Of a DNA stretch of 64,000 bases, positions 9,604 through 21,277 are shown piece by piece (the first letter of the stretch is position 1; each line of letters begins with the position of its first letter). The notes under the pieces are model-generated. The model ran no database searches and was not told where the DNA came from. It was given only the letters and a program-made list of their open reading frames with translations. Location of the stretch: the NCBI GenBank assembly GCA_002255575.1, contig NCAT01000001.1:124001-188000 (forward strand), read 5' to 3'. This DNA is from Acidocella sp. 20-57-95. GTDB taxonomy: Bacteria; Pseudomonadota; Alphaproteobacteria; Acetobacterales; Acetobacteraceae. Both the position numbers and the translations under genes were made by a program.

Positions 9604-9678
9604 GGCCAGGGGGCTGTGCCCTTAGCGGGGTCGTCATGCCGAAGGCGTGCTAACGCACGACGGGCAGCGCCCCTGGCC
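9604..9678. repeat. 75-base palindromic element before eno
   Basis: The outer arms are GGCCAGGGGGCTGTGCCC (from 9604) and GGGCAGCGCCCCTGGCC (to 9678), nearly perfect reverse complements. The interior GTCGTCATGCCGAAGGCGTG... can also pair in part with CACGAC. It begins directly after the stop of the flavoprotein gene and could end that transcript. A GC-rich hairpin without a clear T tract is more like a REP element than a classic terminator. Confidence 0.65.
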
Positions 9679-9704
9679 TTGCCCCCCTAACCCGCCTGGT
9701 TTAA

Positions 9705-11015
<1,311 letters not shown>

Positions 11016-11034
11016 GCGTTAAAGACCATAGACG

Positions 11035-11062
11035 CGTCATTCCCGCTTTTGCGGGAATGACG
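11035..11062. repeat. Perfect 12-base hairpin (CGTCATTCCCGC) between eno and moaB
   Basis: CGTCATTCCCGC at 11035-11046, a TTTT loop, then its exact reverse complement at 11051-11062. It sits between the convergent stops of eno and moaB, so it may work as a bidirectional transcript end even though no T run follows. It is the minimal member of the family seen at 3013 and 28523. Confidence 0.75.
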
Positions 11063-11068
11063 ACAACA

Positions 11069-11605
11069 CTATTGAGTGCGTAAATGCTCCAGCAGCCGCG
11101 GCATCAACTCAACCAAGTTGCAAGGCCGGTGCCGCGAATCGAGTTGGAATTTCAAAATATCATCCCACCCGTCTTTGACCGCGCCGGTACTGCCCGGCAG
11201 CGCAAAGAGATAGGTACCGCCGGCAACACCGCCGATCGCACGCGATTGAATGGTCGAGGTGCCGATTTTCTGATAGCTCAGCATTCGGAATAATTCACCA
11301 AAACCTTCAATGGTTTTCTCGAGCACGCGGCTAAACGCTTCTGGCGTCACATCCCGCCCCGTAATGCCGGTGCCACCGGTGGTAATCACCACGTCGATAT
11401 TTGTATCGGCAATCCAGGCGCGCAACTGTGCTTCGATAAGACCCGCATCATCCTTAACGATTTTCCGATCGATCAGATTATGGCCCGCCTCTTTGATACG
11501 CTTGGCCAACGTATCGCCGGACGTATCATTGCTTGCATCGCGCGTATCAGATACCGTGATGATCGCTATATTAACCGGCAAAAAAGTCCGCGTTTCATCG
11601 ATCAT
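11069..11605 (-). CDS. moaB: Molybdenum cofactor biosynthesis protein MoaB/MogA family
   Basis: Cytoplasmic protein of 178 residues in the MoaB/Mog family, which binds molybdopterin and adenylates it before molybdenum insertion. The sequence shows the conserved TVSDTRD near the start (about 18-24), the TTGGTGITGRDVTPEA motif (about 75-90) and SRAIGGVAGG followed by FALPGSTGA. MoaB and MogA cannot be separated safely from one sequence; the length fits MoaB. The start follows the transglycosylase stop by 3 bases, so the two are co-transcribed. Confidence 0.9.
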   Translation of the reverse strand: MIDETRTFLPVNIAIITVSDTRDASNDTSGDTLAKRIKEAGHNLIDRKIVKDDAGLIEAQLRAWIADTNIDVVITTGGTGITGRDVTPEAFSRVLEKTIEGFGELFRMLSYQKIGTSTIQSRAIGGVAGGTYLFALPGSTGAVKDGWDDILKFQLDSRHRPCNLVELMPRLLEHLRTQ

Positions 11606-11608
11606 GCG

Positions 11609-13255
11609 TTAATTGGAAGCCGTCGCATTCGGAGCATCGCGCAGCAGCGGAAAGTTGCCTTCGGCGATCTCATCCAGGCTGGTCGGTTTCAAACCAATTT
11701 CTTCGGCGTAAATCCAGCTATCAGCCAGCACCTGATGCACAAAATGCCGCGTCTGGTCATTGGAAATGGTTTCAATGAACAGCAACGGGTCGCTGTCCTG
11801 TTGAAGTGCACTATACCAAATCGCAGCCGCATTCGGCCCGGCATTATAGCTCGCAAGGATCGCCAGCAGATTATTATTAATCCCGGCCTGCTGGCCAAGA
11901 TAGCGAATATAGCCCTGCCCTAACGCCAGATTGGCTGATGGGTTGCTCACCGCGCCGGAAATACCTTGGTTGCGCGCGACAAAATTCGCGGTCACCGGCA
12001 TCAACTGCATCAAGCCGCGGGCACCCATGGGCGAGACCGCATTGGGGTTAAAGCCTGATTCGGTGCGGGCCAGTGCATAGACCAAAGCAGGGTCGATGGA
12101 GAAGCCGCCAGCAGGGTGCAAAGCCGGCAGCGGCAAGCTGACACCTGCAACATCGTTCGAGACCAGATTGGTTTGCCCCGCGATGGCGATGGCGATATCC
12201 ACCAGCCCGGCACGGGCAGCCACAGCCATAACCGCGTGGGCCAGTGCGGGATTAGCCTGAATATCCGGCCACATTGCCCGCAACGCCAGGCTGGCCTGCT
12301 CAGTTTCACCAACTTGCAGCAGAGCAAACGCCAGGTGACCATTCGGCACGGCATCAACAGCGGTGATGTCGGCCTCAGACAAGGTTGCCGCGATCCCCGT
12401 GGGGCCAAAGCCTTGCCCGAGCAGGCGACCGGCAATGATGCCATAGAAGCTATTGGTGGCGGTGGCGGCAGTGCGCAGCCAGTTCAAATAATCAACCGGC
12501 TGTTGCAACCGCAAAGCGGCGCGGGCGGCCCAGAAGGCGCCGGCAGCACGGTCATCGTCGGAAACTGAGCCCATATTGGCCGCTTGCTGAAAAAGCGGTG
12601 CCGCCGCGGCAATATCCCCGCGCTGCCAAGCCGCCAGACCTTGATGGAAACAGCGAAGCCAGGCCGGGGTGTCGTTCAGCCGGGTCGGCCGGGCCAAGCT
12701 GGCCGGAATTGAGGTGGATTCGGGTAAAAGTTGCGCTTGTGGCGGCTGCACAGCTGCATGCGGCGCACGCTTCAAAATCGCTTTGTAGATCGCCGCTGCG
12801 GCGGGCTGGTTACCATATTGGGCGTACCAATCCAGCAAATCGGCCTCGGTGGCATGGTAGCTGGGGGAAAGATACCGCGCAGCCAATACCGCCCCCACCA
12901 GGGACGTGTCATTGAGCCGGCTGATCAACTGGTCGGCTTCCGCATAGGCCCCTTGGTCCTGCAGCGAGAGAATGCGCTGATATTGCGAGACGGCGCTGGG
13001 CGGCAAAGGCTGCGGCAGCACCACTTCCTCACCAGGATTTGGGGCATTTCGCGGCACCGCATAGGCAACGGAATTCCCATCTGACACAGCAGTTGCTGTT
13101 GAAAGGGAATTATTCGACCCTGACCCTGACCCCATAGACAATGGGCTTGCCAAAGCGCCCGTTGCAAAGACGGCGCCGAAGGCAACAAGCGCGGCTGCGG
13201 CTAACGTGGCCGGAGCGGCGTTCAGGCGGGAGAGCGTTTGGATGGCTCCGCGCAT
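11609..13255 (-). CDS. Soluble lytic murein transglycosylase
   Basis: Periplasmic peptidoglycan-cleaving enzyme of 548 residues that leaves 1,6-anhydromuramyl ends. A hydrophobic N-terminal signal (about 12-36) precedes a low-complexity Ser/Gly/Asn stretch, an alpha-helical repeat region (about 90-370) and the C-terminal goose-lysozyme-like SLT domain. The catalytic Glu399 lies in ALARTESGF, followed by MGARGLMQLMP. This resembles Slt70-type enzymes. No strong ribosome site is seen before ATG 13255. It sits 3 bases upstream of moaB. Confidence 0.9.
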   Translation of the reverse strand: MRGAIQTLSRLNAAPATLAAAALVAFGAVFATGALASPLSMGSGSGSNNSLSTATAVSDGNSVAYAVPRNAPNPGEEVVLPQPLPPSAVSQYQRILSLQDQGAYAEADQLISRLNDTSLVGAVLAARYLSPSYHATEADLLDWYAQYGNQPAAAAIYKAILKRAPHAAVQPPQAQLLPESTSIPASLARPTRLNDTPAWLRCFHQGLAAWQRGDIAAAAPLFQQAANMGSVSDDDRAAGAFWAARAALRLQQPVDYLNWLRTAATATNSFYGIIAGRLLGQGFGPTGIAATLSEADITAVDAVPNGHLAFALLQVGETEQASLALRAMWPDIQANPALAHAVMAVAARAGLVDIAIAIAGQTNLVSNDVAGVSLPLPALHPAGGFSIDPALVYALARTESGFNPNAVSPMGARGLMQLMPVTANFVARNQGISGAVSNPSANLALGQGYIRYLGQQAGINNNLLAILASYNAGPNAAAIWYSALQQDSDPLLFIETISNDQTRHFVHQVLADSWIYAEEIGLKPTSLDEIAEGNFPLLRDAPNATASN

Positions 13256-13382
13256 GGTGGCATTTCGCTACACAATCCACCCATGAGAGGCAAGGGCTTT
13301 CCATGAGACGTTTGCCAAATTTTAAGACGTTTTTAATGATTTCGGCGGGTTGTACCGTCGCACCAACCTCACAATTTCGTGA

Positions 13383-14195
<813 letters not shown>

Positions 14196-14290
14196 ATACA
14201 AATAGTGACTGAGAACGGGGTTTACGCAAGCCGCACCAATGCTTACGTTTACGTCAACCTTAAGAGCGTGCATTTAGAACAGGAGCGACC

Positions 14291-15925
14291 ATGTCCGAGC
14301 ATTTGGAACCCCGCGAGGCGATGGAATTTGACGTTTTGGTGGTGGGTGCCGGGCCGGGCGGGCTTTCGGCTGCGATTCGCTTGAAACAGCTCAACCCCGC
14401 ACTTTCGGTCTGCGTGATTGAGAAAGGCGGCGAGGTGGGAGCCCATATTCTCTCAGGTGCGGTGCTGGAGCCACGCGCTTTGAAGGAATTATTCCCCGAA
14501 TGCGATATTGCGCTGATCCCGCTGGCGACCCCGGTGGCGGAGGATAAGTTCATGTTCCTCACCGAAACCAAAGCCTATAAAATGCCGACGCCACCGCAGA
14601 TGCATAATGCGGGCAACTACATCGTCTCGCTTGGCAATGTCGTGCGCTGGCTGGGCCAGCAGGCCGAAGAAACCGGCGTGGAAATATACCCTGGCTTTGC
14701 CGCAGCCGAAGTGCTGAGCGAGAATGGCCGGGTGGTGGGGGTTGCCACCGGTGACATGGGCATCGGCAAAGATGGCCAGCCCACCAGCAATTTTACCCGT
14801 GGCATCGAGCTTCGCGCAACCTACACTATATTTGCGGAAGGCTGCCGGGGCTCGCTCTCCAAGCAGCTTATGAAGAATTATAACCTGAACGCTGATAACG
14901 ACCCGCAAACCTACGGCATCGGCATTAAGGAGCTTTGGGAAGTAAAGCCCGAGAAATTCAAAAAGGGCCTGACGATGCACACGATCGGCTGGCCAATGAG
15001 CGCCGATACCTATGGTGGCTCCTTCATGTATCATTTCGGTGAAAACCTGATGGCCTACGGCTTTGTGGTGGGGCTGGATTATACCAACACCTTCCTCTCG
15101 CCCTTTAACGAAATGCAGCGCTTCAAAACCCACCCGGAAATTGCGCCCTATTTCGAGGGTGCCAAGCGTATCTCCTATGGTGCCCGTGCACTAAATGAAG
15201 GCGGTATTCAGAGCTTACCGAAACTTACCTTCCCGGGCGGTGTGTTAATTGGCTGTGCCGCCGGCACGCTGAATGTCCCGAAAATTAAGGGCACGCATAC
15301 GGCGATGAAGTCCGGTATGGTCGCGGCCGAAGCGATTGCTGCTGCATTTGCCGGTGACAAACCCGCCGAAGTGACGGCTTATTCCGAGATGCTAAAGGCA
15401 AGCTGGGTGTGGCCGGAATTGCACGCCGTGCGCAACATCCGCCCCGGCTTTGCGAAGTTCGGCCTTTATGGTGGCCTGGTGAACGCAGCCGTTGAAACCT
15501 ACATCACCCGCGGCAACTCACCCTGGACGCTGAAAAACCATGCCGACCACGACCATCTGAAAAAAGCCAAAGACAGCACACCGATCAACTACCCGAAGCC
15601 AGACGGCAAGCTCACGTTTGACCGTCTCTCATCGGTGTTTCTTTCCAATACCAACCATGAAGAAAACCAACCGGCGCACCTGACATTGCTCGATCCCGCT
15701 CGGGCGATCAGCGTGAATTGGAACGAGTATCGCAGCCCGGAGACGCGCTACTGCCCTGCCGGGGTTTATGAGATTGTGGGCGAAGAGGCTGGTAACCCGC
15801 AATTGCAGATCAACGCGCAAAACTGTGTGCATTGCAAAACCTGCGACGTTAAGGACCCGACCCAGAACATCAACTGGGTGGTGCCAGAAGGTGCGGGCGG
15901 CCCCAACTACCCTGGCGGCATGTAA
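14291..15925 (+). CDS. Electron transfer flavoprotein-ubiquinone oxidoreductase
   Basis: Membrane-associated flavoprotein with one 4Fe-4S cluster that passes electrons from reduced ETF to ubiquinone, linking acyl-CoA and amino-acid oxidation to respiration. It has 544 residues. The N-terminal [13 protein letters not shown] binds FAD (about 17-29). The C-terminal cluster ligands are Cys488 (CPAGVYE), then Cys512, Cys515 and Cys518 ([12 protein letters not shown]), followed by the family ending [24 protein letters not shown] precedes the ATG by 6 bases. No etfAB genes are in the window. It is divergent from the uracil glycosylase. Confidence 0.96.
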   Translation: MSEHLEPREAMEFDVLVVGAGPGGLSAAIRLKQLNPALSVCVIEKGGEVGAHILSGAVLEPRALKELFPECDIALIPLATPVAEDKFMFLTETKAYKMPTPPQMHNAGNYIVSLGNVVRWLGQQAEETGVEIYPGFAAAEVLSENGRVVGVATGDMGIGKDGQPTSNFTRGIELRATYTIFAEGCRGSLSKQLMKNYNLNADNDPQTYGIGIKELWEVKPEKFKKGLTMHTIGWPMSADTYGGSFMYHFGENLMAYGFVVGLDYTNTFLSPFNEMQRFKTHPEIAPYFEGAKRISYGARALNEGGIQSLPKLTFPGGVLIGCAAGTLNVPKIKGTHTAMKSGMVAAEAIAAAFAGDKPAEVTAYSEMLKASWVWPELHAVRNIRPGFAKFGLYGGLVNAAVETYITRGNSPWTLKNHADHDHLKKAKDSTPINYPKPDGKLTFDRLSSVFLSNTNHEENQPAHLTLLDPARAISVNWNEYRSPETRYCPAGVYEIVGEEAGNPQLQINAQNCVHCKTCDVKDPTQNINWVVPEGAGGPNYPGGM

Positions 15926-16021
15926 ACGCGTTACAGCGTGCCAGTTGGCGCGTCTGCTTCGGCTCCCAACGCCCAAAGCTTATCTCGGCTCATGTGCCAG
16001 AGCGTTTGCGGTTGAGTGCAT

Positions 16022-16618
16022 TTAACCGTTAAGGTTTCTAACCGTCGCGCTCTGGCTGACATCCACCACATGCGCGTAGCTGCGCATCATGATATCGAAG
16101 CTAGGGTTGGTCACGCCAAACCAAAGCCGTTCGTTTTTATAATGATGCCATAAATGATATTTCTTAATCCACCGCCCCCACGCGGTGCGCGGCTTGTAGG
16201 GAATATGGGCGATGAAATGCACCCATTCATAGTAAAGTATCGCAGCGGCGGTACCGGCCAGTAACGTTCCCACACTCGCAATGGCAGGCCAGACCAACCA
16301 AGCCAGCGCGCCGGTGATCGCCAGTTGGGGTGCCACAAACTATAATGGCAGAAACAACAAATCCAGCCGGTTCGGGTCGGTGTGATGGTCGTAATGCAGC
16401 CGGTGCTGAAGCTTCAGAATAAAGGGTATTCTGGTCACGGGCGGTGCATGAAAAGCATAACGGTGATAGGTATATTCGCTGGCGAAAAACAGCAGCCCGC
16501 CCAGCAGAAATAGCCAAACATGCAAGGGCCAAACGCCGCTCAGCACCATCACAACCGCCACCAGCAATAACAACCCCAGAGCCACGTTGCTGCCATGCCT
16601 GCCAAATTCCAACAGCAC
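16022..16618 (-). pseudogene. Fatty acid hydroxylase / sterol desaturase family gene interrupted by an in-frame TAG
   Basis: One continuous frame from ATG 16618 to 16022 (198 codons) is broken by a single amber codon at 16342-16340, after residue 92. Both sides belong to one membrane di-iron hydroxylase. Before the stop are HRYAFH and HRLHYDHH followed by a PNRLDL stretch; after it are EWVHFIAH and HLWHHYKNERLWFG. All histidine boxes survive and there is no frameshift. The second half has a GTG at 16336 that could allow separate translation, but it would lack half the iron ligands. Read as a recent pseudogene, a sequencing error or a readthrough case; I cannot distinguish these. Confidence 0.75.
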
Positions 16619-16695
16619 GATGTTTCCCCCAAATATATGCCGTTTTGGGAAAGATGCGCCGCTATGCGACAGGATGCAAGATTTAAGCTGTGCGT

Positions 16696-18438
16696 TTAAT
16701 CTTCAAACACCAGCTTGGCGTCACAAACATCGCCGGATTTGGACTGGCTGAATGATTTTGCCTCGCGGGTTGCCATCCATACCGCGAAACCTTCCTGGGC
16801 TTCTGGCGAGCTAAATAAATCTTCCGCCCGCGGCCGGCCAGATGAGCGCGGCAAGAGCGCCCCCTGCCAGGACAATCCTAGCTCAATCCGGTCTTCCGCC
16901 CAGCGGGCCGCAAGCTTCAGTTGGGGCACGCCGCGCAATGTCAGCAGCCCGATCAACTCATCCAGGGCCTGCTCACCACAATGCGATGTCCGGGCCTTCA
17001 AACCCCAGGCGGCTGAAAGATTGGCAAACCATTCATTCGCCGTCGAACCGGCTTGGGCATCCAGCGGCAAATTCAAAACTGATCGCTGCGCCACCAATGG
17101 CAGGGTGACGAGGTTCACCAAAAACGCGATCACCGCGCCAAATGATAAAGGCGAGGCCAAAGCAGGCACAGCGCTTTGGAACGCCAATGGCGCCACCGCC
17201 ACCAACACGCCCGCAGAGAGCCCCAGCGCCACCACCAAATTACGGCGCGTATCCAATAAGCGGGCCGTGACCAGCATGCAGCCTTGCGCCATAATAAACC
17301 CCGAGACGTAAAGCAGCATCGCAGCTTTGACAGGTGCTGGCATCAGCACAAACAAGCCAACCAGCTTCGGGCAGAAAGCCAGAACGACCAACAAAGGCAC
17401 ACCAAACCACACCACCCGCCGCGCCAGCGTACCGGTTGCGGCCGACAAGCCAACCGCCGCGGTGGCAGGCCCGGGCACCGCGCCGCCGATCAACCCGGCA
17501 ATCGCAATCCCCAACCCATTTGCCAGCAGGCCCCGCCGCAAGGGCGGGGCATCTGGGCGCGTCCAGCTCGCGTCAGAGACGCGCTGCATGACCAGAAAAC
17601 TCCCCGTGGCGGTCGCTTTCAATGCCACCAGTGACAGCAAAAAAGCCGCCATCGGGGCAGCTGTGATCGCCCCAAAATCCGGCACCCAGGGTACGGGCAA
17701 GGCAAACCACGGCTGCGCTGCTAATATCGCTCCGGCATTCTGGGTCCCCTCACCTAGCCATAGGGCAGGCAAAATACTCAGCACCGCCCCGATCAACACG
17801 GCAAGGCGTGCCGCCTTGGTTTTGCTCAGCGCGATCACCGCCATTAAAATAATCGCCCCAACCACCACAATAACCGCGTGCAGCCCGCGCGGCGTACCGC
17901 CCGGCTGCAACCCAAGTTGCACCGCCGCCAGGCCAATCAACGATACCCCGATCAGCATAACCACCACACCGGCAATTTCATTCGGCAACACAATCCGCAG
18001 CCGGCCCAACGCAAATGTAAGCAGCATGGCGACAATGCCGGTGATGAACGCCATGGCCCCTATGCCACCAAAACCAGCCCCTGCATGGCCGGCCAGCACA
18101 CAGGCGCTGATTAATGCGGCTGTATGGGTGCCCGGAATCGGGTAACCCGAGCCAATCGGGCCGCGCGTGAATAATTGCAACGCCTGCCAGATCGCGCTGG
18201 CCAGAATCGAGAGGCACAAAAACCGCGTGATTTGCGCAGGGTCATTGCTCACAGCGGCTGCCGAGGCTGCCGGTATCACAAAATAAATCGACTGAATGGC
18301 AAGATGCTGCAGGGCTAAGCTGAGTGACGCCGCGAAGCTGGGCTGATCGCCCAGCCAAAATGCAATACCATACGGGCGCTCGATGCGCTTATCACGGCCA
18401 CGGCCAAGAAATTTATCGAAAGCTAGAGAGAGGTTCAT
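16696..18438 (-). CDS. NCS2-family nucleobase (xanthine/uracil) permease with extra C-terminal domain
   Basis: Inner-membrane symporter of 580 residues for uracil, xanthine or related bases. The N-terminal part shows the family pattern LSLALQHLAIQSIYFVIPA (about 38-56), then 12 to 14 hydrophobic helices to about residue 450, including the GGAVPGPATAAVGLSAATG stretch typical of the substrate site. Most family members end soon after the last helix. Here about 115 further soluble residues follow (about 463-580), with ALDELIGLLTLRG and a Ser/Gly-rich middle. I do not recognise this domain. Divergent from dapB. No purine riboswitch is visible upstream. Confidence 0.85.
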   Translation of the reverse strand: MNLSLAFDKFLGRGRDKRIERPYGIAFWLGDQPSFAASLSLALQHLAIQSIYFVIPAASAAAVSNDPAQITRFLCLSILASAIWQALQLFTRGPIGSGYPIPGTHTAALISACVLAGHAGAGFGGIGAMAFITGIVAMLLTFALGRLRIVLPNEIAGVVVMLIGVSLIGLAAVQLGLQPGGTPRGLHAVIVVVGAIILMAVIALSKTKAARLAVLIGAVLSILPALWLGEGTQNAGAILAAQPWFALPVPWVPDFGAITAAPMAAFLLSLVALKATATGSFLVMQRVSDASWTRPDAPPLRRGLLANGLGIAIAGLIGGAVPGPATAAVGLSAATGTLARRVVWFGVPLLVVLAFCPKLVGLFVLMPAPVKAAMLLYVSGFIMAQGCMLVTARLLDTRRNLVVALGLSAGVLVAVAPLAFQSAVPALASPLSFGAVIAFLVNLVTLPLVAQRSVLNLPLDAQAGSTANEWFANLSAAWGLKARTSHCGEQALDELIGLLTLRGVPQLKLAARWAEDRIELGLSWQGALLPRSSGRPRAEDLFSSPEAQEGFAVWMATREAKSFSQSKSGDVCDAKLVFED

Positions 18439-18572
18439 ATTCCGCCGCTGATTTATCGGTTATTGTCGTGGCACTGCGTGTAGCCGCTCACCTTGGTAAC
18501 GTCCATGATGCCGGTGAGCCTCCAAAGATTGGGGATTGGGCAGCGGCATCGTTCATGGCTATAGAGCTTGCT

Positions 18573-19337
18573 ATGACGCAAAAAATTGGAATCGCCGGAA
18601 TTTCCGGCCGCATGGGCCAAATGCTAATGCAAGAGGTGGTGGCCGTCGGCGCCACCCTGGTGGGGGGCATCTGCCGCCCTGGTGAAGACCCCAAGGGCGC
18701 CACCCTGTTCCCGGACATTGCCGCGCTGGCCGCTGCCTGCGACCTGGTGATTGATTTCACCCATGCCAGCACCGTGACCCCGCACGCCGCGGCTTTGGCC
18801 AAGGCCGGGACCGGCTGGGTGCTCGGCACCACCGGGCTTTCTGCTGCCGATGAAGCCGCCATTACCGCAGCCGCCGCCAAAATCCCGGTCATCGCCGCGC
18901 CGAATTTCTCTCCTGGCGTGAATTTGATGTTCGCGATTGCCGAAAAGCTCGGCGCCGCCCTGCCCGCCCAGACGTACGATGCGGAAATTCTGGAAATGCA
19001 CCACCGCCAGAAGGTCGATGCGCCCTCCGGTACCGCGCTGGGCCTTGGCCGCGCCGTCGCCGCCGGGCGCAGGGTGGATTTGAAAGATGTGATCGTTTCT
19101 GGCCGAGACGGCCATACCGGCGCCCGCAAGGATGGTGAAATCGGCTTTGCCACGCTGCGTGGCGGCCAGATTGTTGGCAGCCATAGCGTGATCTTCACGG
19201 CGGGCAGCGAGCAGATCACCCTCACCCACCACGCCTTCGACCGGCGTTCCTTTGCAACCGGCGCGGTGCGGGCCGCGCTATGGATGGCAGGCAAACCGCC
19301 CGGTTTGTACAATATGAAGCAAGTGCTCGGCATGTAA
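18573..19337 (+). CDS. dapB: 4-hydroxy-tetrahydrodipicolinate reductase
   Basis: NAD(P)H-dependent second committed step of lysine and meso-diaminopimelate synthesis. It has 254 residues, normal for the family. GISGRMGQ (about 7-14) is the nucleotide-binding turn. The active-site region reads EMHHRQKVDAPSGTAL, with the conserved histidine and lysine; NFSPGVNLMF precedes it. I chose ATG 18573 (MTQKIGIAG); an in-frame ATG 18 bases upstream is possible, and the frame runs further 5' without family similarity. It is followed 61 bases later by metK. Confidence 0.95.
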   Translation: MTQKIGIAGISGRMGQMLMQEVVAVGATLVGGICRPGEDPKGATLFPDIAALAAACDLVIDFTHASTVTPHAAALAKAGTGWVLGTTGLSAADEAAITAAAAKIPVIAAPNFSPGVNLMFAIAEKLGAALPAQTYDAEILEMHHRQKVDAPSGTALGLGRAVAAGRRVDLKDVIVSGRDGHTGARKDGEIGFATLRGGQIVGSHSVIFTAGSEQITLTHHAFDRRSFATGAVRAALWMAGKPPGLYNMKQVLGM

Positions 19338-19398
19338 GCGGTCTTGACCCAGGGGCCAAGTTCCGCCATCCCGCATCGCCTAAACCAAGGATTATGTG

Positions 19399-20586
19399 AT
19401 GCGCGATAAAGGTGAGTATCTCTTTACCTCTGAGTCTGTTTCCGAAGGCCATCCGGACAAGGTTGCCGACAGAATTTCCGATACCGTGGTGGACGCCTAT
19501 CTAGCCGCCGACCCGTATGCGCGCGTCGCTTGCGAAACTTTGGTAACAACCAACCGCATCATTCTGGCCGGCGAAGTGCGCGGGCCGGAGACAATTACTA
19601 AGGAATATCTGGCCCATCTGGCGCGCCTGGCCGTGCATGATATCGGATACGACCAAGCTGGCTTCTCCTGGCGCAATGCCAAGGTGGACGTACATCTGCA
19701 TGCGCAATCCGCCGACATCGCGGTGGGCGTGGATGCGGCTGGCAACAAAGACGAAGGCGCTGGCGACCAGGGCATTATGTTCGGCTATGCCTGCACCGAG
19801 ACCGACGCGCTGATGCCCGCCCCGATTTACTACGCGCATCTGATTCTGCGCCGCATCTCGGAACTGCGCCACGCTGGCGACAAGCAGGTTAAAGGCCTGC
19901 TGCCAGATGCCAAGAGCCAGGTGACGCTGAAATATGTCGACGGCAAGCCGGTCGCCGCAACCTCCGTGGTGGTTTCGATCCAGCATGAAGAAGGCATGAC
20001 CGCCCGCCAGATTAAGGACATGCTGCGCCCGCTGGTGAAGGCTGCGCTGCCGGATGGCTGGATGCCGAAGGATGAAGAATTTTACGTCAACCCGACCGGC
20101 AATTTCGTGATTGGCGGGCCGGACGGCGATTGCGGCCTGACCGGGCGTAAAATTATTGTGGACACTTACGGCGGTGCCGCCCCGCATGGCGGCGGCGCGT
20201 TCTCCGGCAAGGACCCGACCAAAGTGGACCGCTCGGCTGCTTATGTGTGCCGGTATCTGGCCAAGAACATCGTGGCGGCTGGCCTTTCTGCCCGTGCGAC
20301 CTTGCAGCTGAGCTACGCCATCGGCGTCTCACAGCCGCTTTCGCTATATGTGGATATGCATGGCACCGAGAATGATGTGGACCATGTGAAGCTGGAGCGG
20401 ACATTGCGCGGCCTGGTGAACCTCACCCCGCGCGGCATTCGCGAGCATCTGCAAATGAACCGGCCGATCTATGCCGTCACCTCCGCCTTCGGCCATTTCG
20501 GCCGCACACCGGATGCTGACCTTGGCACCTTCACCTGGGAAAAAACCGACCTGGTGCCCGCGCTGAAGGCTGCTTTTGGACGATAA
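19399..20586 (+). CDS. metK: S-adenosylmethionine synthetase
   Basis: Makes S-adenosylmethionine from methionine and ATP. It has 395 residues from ATG 19399, which has AAGGAT about 7 bases upstream; a GTG directly before is in frame. Conserved stretches are SEGHPDK (about 14-20), [11 protein letters not shown] (ATP site), then [14 protein letters not shown] and [16 protein letters not shown]. The leader was checked for SAM-II and SAM/SAH riboswitch features and none was convincing. The end overlaps trmB, whose product consumes SAM. Confidence 0.97.
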   Translation: MRDKGEYLFTSESVSEGHPDKVADRISDTVVDAYLAADPYARVACETLVTTNRIILAGEVRGPETITKEYLAHLARLAVHDIGYDQAGFSWRNAKVDVHLHAQSADIAVGVDAAGNKDEGAGDQGIMFGYACTETDALMPAPIYYAHLILRRISELRHAGDKQVKGLLPDAKSQVTLKYVDGKPVAATSVVVSIQHEEGMTARQIKDMLRPLVKAALPDGWMPKDEEFYVNPTGNFVIGGPDGDCGLTGRKIIVDTYGGAAPHGGGAFSGKDPTKVDRSAAYVCRYLAKNIVAAGLSARATLQLSYAIGVSQPLSLYVDMHGTENDVDHVKLERTLRGLVNLTPRGIREHLQMNRPIYAVTSAFGHFGRTPDADLGTFTWEKTDLVPALKAAFGR

Positions 20587-21277
20587 AAACGAAGCAGGCG
20601 GCGTTACGATTACTGTAAAGCCGCCCGCCGACCGGCTCTATGGCCGCATAAAAGGTAAGAAACTCCGCCCCCGCCAGGAATGGCTGATGGCGGCGTTTCT
20701 GCCTCTGGTCAGTTATCCGGCGGCACCATTCGCCATCACGCCGCGAGAAACATGGTTGGAAGTGGGATTTGGTGGCGGTGAACATGCTTACATGCTGGCC
20801 ACCCAAAACACCGATGTGGCTTATATCGCCGCCGAAGTGTTCGAAAACGGCATCTGCTCACTGCTCTCCCGCCTCGCCCCCGATGATGTGGAAAACCCGC
20901 TGCCGCCCGCGAATTTACGGTTATTCACCGGTGATGCCCGCCCGCTGATCCGCTCGTTACCGGATGCCGCCTTGGGCAAATTATTCCTGATGTTCCCCGA
21001 CCCCTGGCCAAAAGCCCGCCACGCCAAGCGGCGCTTTGTGCACCCAGTCATGTTGCCGGAAATTGCCCGCGTGTTGGTACCGGGTGGCGAATGGCGCATC
21101 GCGTCTGACGATCCCACCTACCAGGCTTGGACCGACGACGTTCTGGCCGCGCAAACTCTGTTCACGGTGACGCGTGCGGAAGCCGCACGCCCCGACGGCT
21201 GGCCGCCGACACGCTATGAAGCCAAAGCCATCGCGGCGGGAAGAACGCCGATCTACTGGTCGCTCAGGAAGAACTGA
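20576..21277 (+). CDS. trmB: tRNA (guanine-46-N7)-methyltransferase
   Basis: SAM-dependent enzyme that makes m7G46 in the tRNA variable loop. It has 233 residues. The SAM site is [11 protein letters not shown] (about 61-71), and the family motif [14 protein letters not shown] is near residue 142. The best start is TTG 20576, overlapping the metK end by 11 bases, because no in-frame ATG or GTG occurs before the conserved [15 protein letters not shown] region. The overlap suggests translation coupled to metK. Confidence 0.93.
   Translation: MDDKNEAGGVTITVKPPADRLYGRIKGKKLRPRQEWLMAAFLPLVSYPAAPFAITPRETWLEVGFGGGEHAYMLATQNTDVAYIAAEVFENGICSLLSRLAPDDVENPLPPANLRLFTGDARPLIRSLPDAALGKLFLMFPDPWPKARHAKRRFVHPVMLPEIARVLVPGGEWRIASDDPTYQAWTDDVLAAQTLFTVTRAEAARPDGWPPTRYEAKAIAAGRTPIYWSLRKN

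Noticed and set aside
18488..19369. 293-codon frame antisense to dapB
   Set aside because: dapB is certain by motifs; the antisense translation matches nothing and covers the same bases.
19338..19398. Possible SAM riboswitch in the metK leader
   Set aside because: The 61 bases do not show the conserved cores of SAM-II or SAM/SAH elements and no pseudoknot pairing could be drawn.
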